The notes under the pieces are model-generated. The model ran no database searches. It saw nothing but the letters and a program-made list of their open reading frames with translations, and had not been told where the DNA came from. DNA of 25,130 nt from Gryganskiella cystojenkinii (Eukaryota > Mortierellomycota > Mortierellomycetes > Mortierellales > Mortierellaceae), in assembly GCA_015852425.1 (NCBI GenBank), contig JAAAIG010000583.1:1-25130 (forward strand). The letters run 5' to 3'. A program made the position numbers and the translations under genes. This document shows, in pieces, positions 9,830 through 19,509 of this stretch; the stretch's first letter is position 1; the number at the start of each line of letters is the position of its first letter.

Positions 9830-10092
9830 TGTGTATATGTGATTTGATGGAGGGATGAGGTTCGGAGGAAAGGAAATTGCGATGATGGGCTTCTCAGTCT
9901 TCGCTTTTGTCAAATGCGATTTCGGCGATCAGAGTCCCTTTCGGGACAGCGAACAGGAGGACTCTCCAAGGTGAAATGAAATTCAAAATGAGTGACGTCA
10001 CTCTTTTCACTTTTTTTTTTTTCCTGTCGCTTTTAGTGGCAAAACCAACAAGCTCTACTTTGCATTCACACATTCTCTTGTAACCATTAACA
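9830..10092. promoter_or_regulatory. Short divergent promoter, complex I subunit / RNA methyltransferase
   Basis: Only 263 bases separate two divergent start codons, so core promoters of both genes must share it. It contains TGAGTGACGTCACTC at about 9990-10004, a perfect palindrome with a TGACGTCA core, the CRE/ATF (bZIP) site. This could bind an Atf1/CREB-like factor and act on both genes. Confidence 0.6.
9990..10004. promoter_or_regulatory. CRE/ATF-type palindrome GAGTGACGTCACTC
   Basis: The core TGACGTCA is the canonical CREB/ATF bZIP site, and the symmetry extends to GAGTGACGTCACTC. It lies about 90 bases before the methyltransferase ATG and about 160 bases before the complex I subunit ATG. 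Binding is inferred from the known consensus. Confidence 0.6.
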
Positions 10093-11950
10093 ATGGATAT
10101 GGACTCGGACAGCGACAATGGCATCGACGCGACCACCATGTCTCCTCAAGACACTCCCACCAGGACATTCTCTCTCGACAACTTGCCGGTGGAATTTGTC
10201 TCATTCCTTGCCAAGAACGAGATCGACCCCGCTATCTATACCGTCACAGACCTACCTCGATATGTTCGTCTCAACCCGGATCCACATCTAACCATCACCC
10301 CCGAAGAACTGGCAATGCAACTGGGAACAAGAGTCGAACCTGTTCCTGGACTTGAAGCCTTTTGCAGGATGAGCGGATCCGTCAAGCTGAGAAACTGTCA
10401 GGCGTAAGGAAGCCCTTGAGATCGAGTGTCATCTCTATGAGACTGTAGGCTCTGTTGAGAGAGTATCGAAACTAAACTCACTCGCGTCCGTTTTATCTAT
10501 TAGTTACAAAGATGGACGGATCTTTGGCATGGATCTCAGCTCAGGAATCGCGGTTTATGCATTGGATGTACAACCTGGCGAGCATGTCCTGGATATTTGC
10601 TGTGCTCCAGGTAAAAAAGACATCCATTCTTTGATCAAACGCTACCACATCTCTATCTTTACCCATGAACTCGGAGCTGATCCAGGTTATACAAATGTAC
10701 ATAGGTGCCAAGCTGTGCATGATTGCGGGATTGTTGACAAACTCAGGGAATGTTCGATCAGATCGATCCCGTGCCACCAACCACTTGCAGATGGATATCA
10801 CAGGCACCGTCACGGGTGTCGACATTTCTGCCCATCGACTCTCAACCTGCCGTGCTCTGTTGAAGCGTCATCGGTTACAACAATGCGCACGACTCTTTCA
10901 AGCGGACGGAATGACCTTTAGTGTCATGCGACCCAGTGCTCTGGATGCGATTCGTGCAAGGATCATGGCGGGCATCGCAAAGTCAAAGCCAGGGCATCAA
11001 CCTCAGAACCTGGTCCAAAGTTCTTCTTCCTCACAAGCCAAGCGGTCACTGGATGACGACAGTGACGATGAAGAGCAGGAGGAGCAGCAGTTCAACGGAT
11101 CCACATCCGTAGCGCAACAGCAGTTCCATACAAACTATACCCGGGATCCCGAGAACACTGTCAAGCGTCAGATGTTGTCTGGTCTGACATCTCAGCAAAC
11201 AGAAGATCAAGAACGTGGTCATATTTTTAATGGGACAGAGATTCTTTCTGGTCAGGAGAAAATCGTGCCCTTTTATGCGCCCAAGATCTTGAGGAACGAT
11301 CCCCAGACACAGTCCGAGAGCTTCAAATACGACAAGGTCATCGTCGATGCCGAATGTAAGACCCATGGTGGCTGATTGGGGAAAAGAACATGGAACTTGA
11401 TCATCCTCTGTCAGTAATTTAATATATTTCTGCCCTGACTAATTCGACATAACTAGGTACGCATGACGGATCCATAGCACATATTCTCAAGTACGAGACC
11501 TGGGGATGGGACAGCTTTCACAAGAACTTTATGGCTCAGGATCGATTGGATTCTCTAGCAGATCTGCAAAGAGGACTTCTTATGAACGGATTCCGATTGA
11601 CTAAAGCAGGGGGCATTGTCGTCTACTCGACATGCTCGCTTTCTCGAGCCCAGAACGAAGATGTCGTGGCTTGGTTCTTGGCCAAGATGCAAGGTCGCGC
11701 GGTGTTGGAACCCCTTCCAAAACATGCTCTTGGCATCCCGACAGCCAACTGCAAGAGACCTTGTCGATCGATCATCGCCTCGGCCCTGGGCCTTTGCCAA
11801 GAAGGCGGAGGTGAATGGCATGGCACTCAAGAGGATGAAGCAGAGCTTGAGCAGTTCCAGAACCATGTCATGGAGATGTGTTTACGGTATGATCCTCTAG
11901 CGAGTAACACCAGCGGTTTCTTCCTTGTACGGATACGAAAGATTGCATAG
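10093..11950 (+). CDS. NOL1/NOP2/Sun-family RNA (cytosine-5) methyltransferase
   Basis: Four exons (10093-10403, 10504-10610, 10705-11355, 11457-11950; GT-AG introns) give 520 residues. After an acidic N-terminus comes AYKDGRIFGMDLSSGIAV (about 104-121), then the SAM-binding motif VLDICCAPGAKLC (132-144), and VTGVDISAHRL with ALLKRHRL. A motif IV-like VDAECTHDGS has Cys357, and motif VI YSTCSLSRAQNE has Cys416. In this family the motif VI cysteine attacks C6 of the cytosine and the motif IV cysteine releases the product. VDAEC replaces the commoner DAPCSG. An insertion at about 250-330 is Ser-, Asp/Glu- and Gln-rich and probably disordered. Whether the target is tRNA or rRNA cannot be told, so no symbol is given. 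The ATG at 10093 starts just after the leader CATTAACA. Confidence 0.87.
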
Positions 11951-11959
11951 ACAAGAACA

Positions 11960-11969
11960 AATAAATAAA
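11960..11969 (+). terminator. Overlapping AATAAA signals after the RNA methyltransferase gene
   Basis: Two overlapping AATAAA hexamers start 10 bases past the stop codon. If used, the 3' UTR would be very short. Distal alternatives in the 380-base convergent gap before FTR1 cannot be excluded. Confidence 0.3.
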
Positions 11970-12328
11970 AGCAGCATTAGACTTCTTACATTAAGCTTCT
12001 TCAGTGTCAGTTGGAACAAAGGTCCACAAAAGAACACATCAAGCGATTTTAGATGTCGAAAAGGGGATTATGTTTTGTTTTTCAATTGTATTTCAAGAGT
12101 CACAGCCATCATTGTACTCTACAACTCACAGCTATGATAACTAACCAATACAAGGGAAAGACAGAAGGGGACCAGGGTGGAAAGATATTACGGGTTGTGG
12201 ACGGAAAAAAAAATATACATGCAGATAGATGAAAGGTCTTTCCTTCAAGAGTTTTAACAAATGAAGGAAAAGACACAATAGATATGGGGTGGATGGAGAT
12301 GCGAAAACAAATAAAAGACTAATCATCT
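11970..12328. other. Convergent 3' flank, methyltransferase / FTR1
   Basis: The 3' ends of the two facing genes meet here. The sequence is AT-rich with no further coding or repeat signal visible. Confidence 0.5.
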
Positions 12329-13546
12329 TTAGATTTCAGTCTTCTCAACAACCTTCTCATCGTGGAAGGTCTCGGCCTCGCTAGCGCGCTTGGCGGCAAC
12401 GGCTCTCTTGTTCTTGAACTTCAAGAACAAGATGGCAAAGATGACACCGACCCAGTAGATGCAGTAACCGGTGATGGTACCGACGGATGCGACGTTGGAC
12501 CAACCCAAAATCGAGTTCAAGAATGCATAACCACCAGCGTTGGGGTCGTTGGGGTTACCCCAGCTGAGGGACCAGACGTTTCCACGGGGGTCGAACGAAC
12601 CAGCATCATCGGCATCACCTCCAACAATCTTGTTCCACTTGTCCATCTCGTAGGCCTGAATAGCCTTAGCGAACAAACCGGCGGCGATCAAAAGCAAGAA
12701 GCAGGTCGAGGCAACAAAGAAGCGGTGCAGGGTCAAACGGGAACCTCCACGGTAGATCAAGAAACCAACCAACGCTCCAGCCAACAATCCAGTGATCGCA
12801 GCCAAGGGAATCGACTTGGCCTCAGTCTCGAAAGTAACCTAGATTTGACATCAAGAAGTTGAGAGAAAGCGTTAGAAATCACTTCCTTAAAGACTGTGGA
12901 AGAACAAATAGAGTGTCGAGAATACCCGTTATACTTACACCACCAACGAAAATCATGGCCTCCAAACCCTCACGAAGGACTGTGATCATGGGCAAGATCA
13001 AGAGAGCGTATTTGCCGGAGCGCTTGGTCATGGACTGGTTTGTATCAATGTTGTTCATCTGGGCCGACAACTTGCCGCGCCACTTCTCCTGCATATCCTG
13101 GGACTTCAACATGGCCAAGGCCATGATCGTGATCATCACACAGGCAATCAACGCGAACGAACCCTCCCACAACTCCTCACTGGTCTGGAACACGTTCTTG
13201 GCGACAGTGTTCCTAGAGAAGGTAAAAATAAAAATAACAAATTGGAGAGAAACGGGTTAGAAAAAAAAATGGTCAAAATTATTTGGAAATGGTTAAGCTG
13301 TGATTTTTTTTTGGATTTTTGTCTATGAGCATACCAGACGGCGATGAATGCTCCTCCGATAATCAGTGAAATGACAAGACCGATCAAGACACCGATCCAG
13401 ACGTGCCACCGGAGACGACGGTAGAGAGCAGGATCATTGACGATGACCTGGGAGATAAACGAGAGCAAGACCGAGACAATGATGGCGGCCTCGGTCGTCT
13501 CTCTGAACATGATGAAGAAGATGGGTGCTGAGAAGACGGATCCCAT
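12329..13546 (-). CDS. FTR1: High-affinity iron permease FTR1
   Basis: Three exons on the minus strand (13546-13335, 13212-12939, 12838-12329; GT-AG introns) give 331 residues. The two REXXE iron-binding motifs of the family are present: RETTE at 15-19 in the first membrane helix and REGLE at 151-155. About seven hydrophobic segments are visible, including AAIIVSVLLSFI, WIGVLIGLVISLIIGGAFIA, YALLILPMITVL, ITGLLAGALVGFLIY and FFVASTCFLLLIAAGLFAKA. The family-typical GSFDPRGNVWSL and NSILGWSN elements follow, and the C-terminal tail is charged (KFKNKRAVAAKRASEAE...). FTR1 carries Fe(III) across the plasma membrane as the partner of the ferroxidase FET3, encoded divergently at 17018. Iron repression through the GATA-type motifs upstream is likely but inferred. 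Confidence 0.95.
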
Positions 13547-13780
13547 TTTGTATTATTTTATCTTTGGTAGGAAAGGGAGTTAGGTGTAGTGGAAGAGAGA
13601 AAGGAAGGCCCCGGCGACTTGAAAATTCAAGATGTCAGACAGGGAACGAGGGAAGGCGGAAAAGATGAGGAGAGCGTTCAAACTGCAGAAGCAAGAGAAA
13701 AAAAAGAGAGAAAAAAGAAAAAGAGAAAAGAAAAAGAAAAACAGGCAAAGTCGAGGGGGGGGCGAACGCAGGGTAACAAC

Positions 13781-13786
13781 TTTATA
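13781..13786 (-). promoter_or_regulatory. TATA box of FTR1
   Basis: TATAAA on the minus strand (in CTTATAAAGTTG) lies about 235 bases upstream of the FTR1 ATG. It precedes a long CT-rich leader (coding-strand sense). Confidence 0.5.
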
Positions 13787-14065
13787 AGAGAGCAGAAAGA
13801 ATTGAATCGATAGTCAGTCAATCAATTTTATTATTTTTTATTTTTTTGCATCTGATTAGGAACCACAAAGTAATGAAAAACGAAAACGGTCCAGATTTTT
13901 AAGTTGTTTTCCTGGGAGCGAAAACCCCCCCAGGGCACAGAATTGGATAGTACTGTAGACTAAAAAAGTTTTTGGGTAGTGTACCCGGGAATATTTAATG
14001 CGGAGGGTGAACGAAGAGAGGAGTGAAAAGTCCACTCAGTCAGTCTTTCGTTCGTTTTTTTTTCG

Positions 14066-14074
14066 ATCTGATAA
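14066..14074 (+). promoter_or_regulatory. ATCTGATAA, SreA/Fep1-type GATA site
   Basis: It is preceded by G, giving GATCTGATAA, and lies about 520 bases upstream of the FTR1 ATG. It matches the extended operator reported for iron-sensing GATA repressors. Confidence 0.65.
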
Positions 14075-14119
14075 ACGGTTTGTTGATTGCTTCAAAAAAT
14101 TTCGTTTTACCTTTTCAAC

Positions 14120-14128
14120 TTATCTGAT
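14120..14128 (-). promoter_or_regulatory. ATCAGATAA, SreA/Fep1-type GATA site
   Basis: On the minus strand it reads GATCAGATAAG. It is the W=A version of ATCWGATAA and sits 46 bases past the end of the site at 14066, in opposite orientation. Confidence 0.6.
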
Positions 14129-14558
14129 CCAGAGTCAGCTTTTTTTTTTTTTTTTTGGCTCAAAAAAAAGAAGGGAGACCAAAAACTCAACCTTTTGCCT
14201 CCGCTTTCGTCTATCCAAGACAAACAAACCAAAACGGACAGGTCTCGCCCTCTCCTCCTTCCCCGTTGAAGCCGTTCAAAACAAACTCAGTTCAAGCCTA
14301 TTGTCTTCTGTGCGTTAAAATGACACGCCACTGCATGACCTCTTCCGTTGAGTCTTTTTTTTTAATGCTTCAGCAATTCGCCTGCTTTCCACAAACGAAG
14401 AAAAAAATGCTCGCGTTTGGTTCTCTTTCTTTGTGGCCCCATCGCGTGGTCAGTCACCGGGGAATGAAAGCAGAGAAGAGGGGAGGGCCAGGTGGAACGA
14501 TGGAATCCCTGGAAAAAACACAAGCCCGAAAATGCGGTTCATACCGGGAATGAGCTAC

Positions 14559-14567
14559 ATCTGATAA
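14559..14567 (+). promoter_or_regulatory. ATCTGATAA, SreA/Fep1-type GATA site
   Basis: It reads CATCTGATAAGG, so the preceding base is C rather than a purine. It lies about 1 kb upstream of the FTR1 ATG. Confidence 0.55.
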
Positions 14568-16172
14568 GGAACAGTCTCGTACATTCGTCGACAAACCCAG
14601 CTCCCGCCTCCAGCTTCTTCAAGAACCGCAATGCTCCGTATTGGCTAACAAACTGCCTAACCTCTAATGTATGAGAGAGGGAAGAACGGCAACTGTCAAC
14701 TTGGAGTCATACTCATTTCTCTTTATTTCTTTATGGTTTCTGATGGACAGGCAACCGCCCAGAATCCAAAATGTACCTGTACCTCCTCCATTCTCGTCCC
14801 CAAAACTCTCTAATGATACCTTGAAGGTCTCATCCTGGGTGAATCCCCGCTCCCGGGAAGAGTTAGGATCCACCATTTACAGGAGAGGTAAGCTAATGCT
14901 TTTTTTTGTGCGTGTTGAGTTTCGCCCATTTTATTTTTTGTGACCGAGACTATTCGACTCAGGATCGGGTCGTAACTTTTTTTTTCCCATCTCCTTATGC
15001 ACATAGAAAAAAAAGAGTCTAATTTTTCGCGCACGTTAAAGCCAGAAAATAAGGAGAGCTCACTTTCGAATCTTGCCCGTCGCCAGGTAAAACAGTTTTG
15101 TCCTTGTTCGCTCGTTGGTAACGATCGGTTTCCCAAACTAGCCATCTGAATCAAAGCGGGTTTGTACTTGCACATGGTACGAATGTTGGGGGGCAAAAAA
15201 ACGCATTGGACTCCGACTCCTTGACCTCATTGTGCTCATAAGCCCTTGCCGTCACACTCGTCGACAGTGCTTGGAGTAGGAGTATGAAGTGAAAAAAGAA
15301 GATGGAAGTCCTGGAAGGCACCCGAGCGCGGTTGGACAAAGAGATACAAAGACGAAGAGGAGACAGAAAAAAGGGATCGAAAGACGCCGGGTAATCTGGT
15401 CTTTTTTTTTACAACCCACGGGTGCATGCCAATTGCCACAGAAGGAAGAGAGCAAAAAAACAAGGTTTAATGCCCTTAGCTTTGACAAAACGTTCTGTTT
15501 GTTCTTTGTTGATCAGGGCGAAGGACTGGGCCTGGGTATCCCCTCTTTTGGGCTACAACTGGACACGGCGGAATCTGAATATGGCCATGTTGGCCGAGAA
15601 GGGGGGGCGTTTGGACTCTTTTTTTTTTTTTGTGTCCTTGCGACAACAGGGCTTAAAAAAATCGAAGCTTTCTGGAGGAAAGAGATGCCACTAACCCAGA
15701 CCAGTAGGGTCAGAGATCGATGTGGTCTCTTGATCATCTCTTTTTCTTGTTCACTTTGCAAGCGACCACTATAATTTTTTCTAAACTGTAGTCCAAATAC
15801 GTATCTATAGATGAAGATGTCGCAGAGATGTAGATGGCGATCTAAGCACTCCAGGTTCCCGTTCATTTCTAAAGTCAATCTCACACGATGAACCACAGGT
15901 CAGTGGAAACACAAGGGCTCAGTAGCGGAAGAAGTGGAAGAAAATCTGCAAGTACACAGGAACGAGAGTACAGCACAACGAACGGTGGGGGGTGTTGGCT
16001 CAAATTGGTGCGGATTTGACTAGAATAAAACTACTATGACTGAATGGCTCTTGAGGGCGGGTAGGAAAATATTTTTCTTGGTGGTAAGATGGCCATGTGT
16101 GAGTGAGAAAGTGAGTACAGTATGTGTAAGGGAGTTCACTGAGTGGAGAGAGTACTACATGGCCAAAGAATC

Positions 16173-16181
16173 TTATCAGAT
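16173..16181 (-). promoter_or_regulatory. ATCTGATAA, SreA/Fep1-type GATA site
   Basis: On the minus strand it reads GATCTGATAAG and lies about 840 bases upstream of the FET3 ATG. Confidence 0.6.
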
Positions 16182-16599
16182 CCAAAAAACATAAGCAATT
16201 TTTTTTTTTTTTTGATCAGATTTCTTTTTTTTTCAGCGCCTTGACTCGGGTCCATCTTAGTTTCTTAGTTTGAGTTTTTTTTTTTTTGGTCGAGTGAATC
16301 AAACGGGGAGTCGGGGTCTGGAGCTGAGCATATTCAGTATGTTCTTACTCTGCTCCTTATGGCCGCCCTATTCATTTTTCCCTCTTTATGTTCGAGTGCA
16401 TATGCCCCTTCGTTGTAGAGATTGCTCGCCAAGATGATCGATCGACAACCGTTTGTGTTCAACAAGGACAGAACGGAACAAGGATGTTCTATGCTCCCCC
16501 CGATCTATGTAAAAAGAAGGATACCACAGAGAGTGAACGAGTGCAGGAAAGCGAGAGTGTGTCAACAAGAACACTTTTTAGGAGGTCATTGTGGCCTCG

Positions 16600-16608
16600 A
16601 TCTGATAA
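16600..16608 (+). promoter_or_regulatory. ATCTGATAA, SreA/Fep1-type GATA site
   Basis: It reads GATCTGATAAAG and lies about 420 bases upstream of the FET3 ATG. It pairs with the site at 16698 in the same orientation. Confidence 0.65.
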
Positions 16609-16697
16609 AGAGAAAATGTTTTTATTTTTTATTTTTTGACGTGAATGAATTGAATTGACTCAATAGTCACAATTTTTTCGTGTAGTGTCGCCAGTCA

Positions 16698-16706
16698 ATC
16701 TGATAA
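16698..16706 (+). promoter_or_regulatory. ATCTGATAA, SreA/Fep1-type GATA site
   Basis: It reads AATCTGATAAAC and lies about 320 bases upstream of the FET3 ATG. It is the site nearest to that gene. Confidence 0.65.
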
Positions 16707-16789
16707 ACAAACCTTTCCCTTTCTTCCCCCGGTAACCCCAAAAGAGAGCAGAAAACAAATAAATATCGCTCTCTTTACCACCGTCTTCG

Positions 16790-17017
16790 ACACTCTTTTT
16801 CTTGTTTCTACTTTTTCTCTTTTTCTTTTTTTTTTCTTTTTCCTCTTCTTCACCCTTTCTCCTTCTCCTCTCTCCTTCATTCCTTCGCAAAAACCGTTGG
16901 ATTGATTCCTCAGAAAAAGAGTCTCATTCACTTGAATTCTTTTTTTCTTTTTCTCCAAAGCTCTAATCAGCATTCCACTTGCTTTCTCTCTTCGCCCCTC
17001 TCCTTATCTACACAAAC
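16790..17017 (+). promoter_or_regulatory. Pyrimidine-rich leader upstream of FET3
   Basis: A nearly continuous CT-rich tract of over 200 bases ends at the FET3 ATG. Similar tracts precede other genes in the window on their coding strand. It probably marks the core promoter and 5' UTR; no TATA box is convincing. Confidence 0.5.
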
Positions 17018-19030
17018 ATGCTTGCCTCCATCAAGAGTCTTGCTGTTCTTGCCTTGGCTTCCACCGTCGCCAAGGCTGCCGTCGTCACCTACGACTGGAA
17101 CATCACATATGTCAACGCTAGCCCTGACGGCATGTTTGAGCGTCGTGTCATCGGTGTCAACGGACAGTTCCCGTAACGTCTCGTCCTATTATTCATGACC
17201 CTGTCGAAATATTTTTATCCGCATGGGAAAAACGAACAAAAACTGATCCTTACCTCGTTGCCTTCAAACCGTGTGATTTTATAATTCTATATAGCATCCC
17301 TGCCATCAACGTCACCTTGAACGACACCTTGGTCATCAACGTCCACAACCAGATTGACGAGCCTACCTCGTTGCACTCGCATGGTCTCTTCCAGACCGGC
17401 AACAACCAGTTTGATGGACCCTCCATGGTCACTCAGTGCCCTATCCCCCCAGGCGCCAAGTTCACGTACACCATCCCAATTGAGCAACACGGTACCTACT
17501 GGATCCACGGACATTTCAAGGGTCAGTACGTCGATGGTCTCCGTGGTCCTCTTATCATCCACAACACCAACGAGACCTACAAGTACGATGAAGAGTACAC
17601 CATTGCGCTTGCTGGTAAGTTTTTTTTTTGGCTTCTCGTTCTTTCTTTTTTTTTGCAGATGTCTTTGGGTTCTCATGGCATGTCGAATTCAATACTCACC
17701 TGTCATCCTTTTGTCAAATCATACTTTTCGAACAGACTGGTACCATAAGGAGCACTCTGTCATGCTGGAGCAGTACTTGTCCATCTTCAACCCCAGTGGT
17801 GCCGAGCCCGTTCCCGAGTCTGGATTGATCAACCAGATGACCAATGCCAAGTTCAACTTTGTCCCCGGCAAGACCTACCGTCTCCGTATCATCAACATGT
17901 CGGCCCTCGCCATGTTCCACTTCCACATTGACGGACACGAGATTGAGATTATTGAGATTGACGGTATTGATGTCCAGCGTCAGAAGGTCACCTCGTTCCC
18001 CATCACGGCTGCTCAGCGTTACTCTGTCCTTGTCACTGCCAAGCCCGATGCCTCCAAGAACTATGTCCTTCATGCTGATATGGACCCTGCCATGTTCGAT
18101 GTCGTCCCCCCAGAGTTGGTCTTGAACGTCACTGGTACCATCGTCTACGACGAGAAGGCTCCCTTGGCGGCCGAGGAGACCTCTGAATGGTTGCCCTTTA
18201 ACGATGCTGATCTCGTCCCTGTCGTTCCCGAAGCTACCCAGCCAGCCGATCAGGTCTATGCTTTGACCGCCGTCTTCTCTGTCTTGAACGATTACAGCAA
18301 CAAGGCGACCTTCAACGATATCACCTACGTCATGCCCAAGGTCCCCACTTTGTACACAGCTCTCTCTGTTGGCAACTTGTCCTCGAACCCCGAGGTTTAC
18401 GGCAAGTACAGTCATCCCATGGTCTTGAAGCACAACAACTGGGTCGAGATCATCATCAACAACGATGATCCCGGTAACCATCCCTTCCACTTGCACGGTC
18501 ACGTTTTCCAGATTGTCGGTCGTGGCGAGGGCAAGTACGATCCTGCCTCGGGTCCTTACCCTGGTTACTTGAACACCACCAACCCTTCCCGTCGTGATAC
18601 CGTCTTGGTTCCCTCTGAGCAGAACGTTGCTATTCGTTTCAAGGCCAACAACCCCGGAGTTTGGTTGTTCCATTGCCATATCGAATGGCATTTGCAAGCT
18701 GGTTTGGCCACGACCATCATCGAGGCTCCCGAGATCATGCCCAGTGTCTTGAAGATTGACCCTTCGCACTACGAGCACTGCAAGGCCCTTGGTATCCCAT
18801 ACAAGGGTAACGCTGCTGGCAATGACGGTTTGGATCTTACAGGTGCCAACTTGGGTCCCGATCCTCTTCCTGGTACCTTTACCGGCAAGGGTATCGTCGC
18901 CTTGGTCTTCACCATCATTGCTGCTCTCTTGGGTCTTGGCACTGTTATCTGGTATGCCCGTGAGGACGATGCTCAGATCGCGGCCCAGATCGCTCAGGCC
19001 AAGAACACTGAGGAGGAGGAGACTCACTAA
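17018..19030 (+). CDS. FET3: FET3-type multicopper ferroxidase, membrane anchored
   Basis: Three exons (17018-17172, 17295-17614, 17736-19030; GT-AG introns) give 589 residues. A signal peptide spans about residues 1-20 ([20 protein letters not shown]). The four copper-ligand clusters of multicopper oxidases are complete: HSHG at 79-82, HGH at 123-125, HPFHLHGH at 407-414 and HCHIEWH at 471-477, where Cys472 is the type 1 copper ligand. One transmembrane helix (about 544-566, [20 protein letters not shown]) and a short acidic cytosolic tail end the protein, which is the Fet3 topology and not that of a secreted laccase. In this family the enzyme oxidises Fe(II) outside the cell and passes Fe(III) to FTR1. 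Many N-x-S/T sites suggest glycosylation. Divergent pairing with FTR1 supports ferroxidase over laccase; the specific ferroxidase residues were not aligned. Confidence 0.93.
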
Positions 19031-19269
19031 ATTAGATCGTTTGAGGGAAATATTTGTGGACAACTGAGAGGGAAGGGTGACAAGCGCATGTTGCCTGATA
19101 ACTTTTCATTGTTCACTTCTCTCTTTTGCTTTTTTTTTTGGATCTTCTGTTCGTCAACAAAACAACATCACCCTTGTGTATTATAACTCTTTCTCATTTT
19201 TTTTCTTTATTTCATGCCTCTCAAGATGATGTCCTCATCTCGTTGCGGCTTGCATATATTTCATCCCTC

Positions 19270-19275
19270 AATAAA
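19270..19275 (+). terminator. Candidate polyadenylation signal AATAAA of FET3
   Basis: AATAAA lies about 240 bases past the FET3 stop, in the convergent gap (19031-19509) before the WD40 gene. Nothing else was recognised in that gap. Confidence 0.4.
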
Positions 19276-19509
19276 ACCTCATAATAATTGCCTCCATAAC
19301 CTTGGGCTAGCATAATCATATCATTGTCATCAAACCAACACGACTAGATGCCATGGTTTCTTCTTTTCGGTCTCTTTACAACTTAATTATCAATCGCAAA
19401 GCTCGAATTTGATCCGCCAGCAAAAAGAAAGAAAAATGGGTAAAGGGGTGATTGGTGGGAAGAGATATTGGTAAATTGATATGAAAGCAAATATGTGTCG
19501 TTTTCTTGG

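Larger units (their letters stand above)
13547..17017. promoter_or_regulatory. 3.47 kb divergent control region between FTR1 and FET3
   Basis: No supported gene was found between the two iron-uptake genes. ORFs of up to about 160 codons exist on both strands but are low-complexity or unlike any family. The region carries many poly-T/poly-A runs, CT-rich leaders next to both start codons, and six ATCWGATAA motifs listed separately. Three cluster on the FTR1 side (14066-14567) and three on the FET3 side (16173-16706). Confidence 0.65.

Noticed and set aside
12362..12862. 166-codon plus-strand open frame opposite FTR1
   Set aside because: It is antisense to the third FTR1 exon, and the real coding sense is certain from REXXE motifs and membrane helices.
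13838..13860. ATCTGATTA near 13850 as a seventh GATA site
   Set aside because: It differs from ATCWGATAA at one core position, so it was not counted; the same applies to ATCAGATTT near 16215.
16660..16973. Lys/Arg/Glu-rich minus-strand ORFs upstream of FET3
   Set aside because: They are translations of the CT-rich FET3 leader and have the composition of a homopurine tract, not of a protein.
17714..19063. 449-codon open frame on the minus strand opposite FET3
   Set aside because: It is antisense to a clearly coding exon with strong codon bias, is rich in Val/Gly/Asp as expected of a shadow frame, and has no family resemblance.
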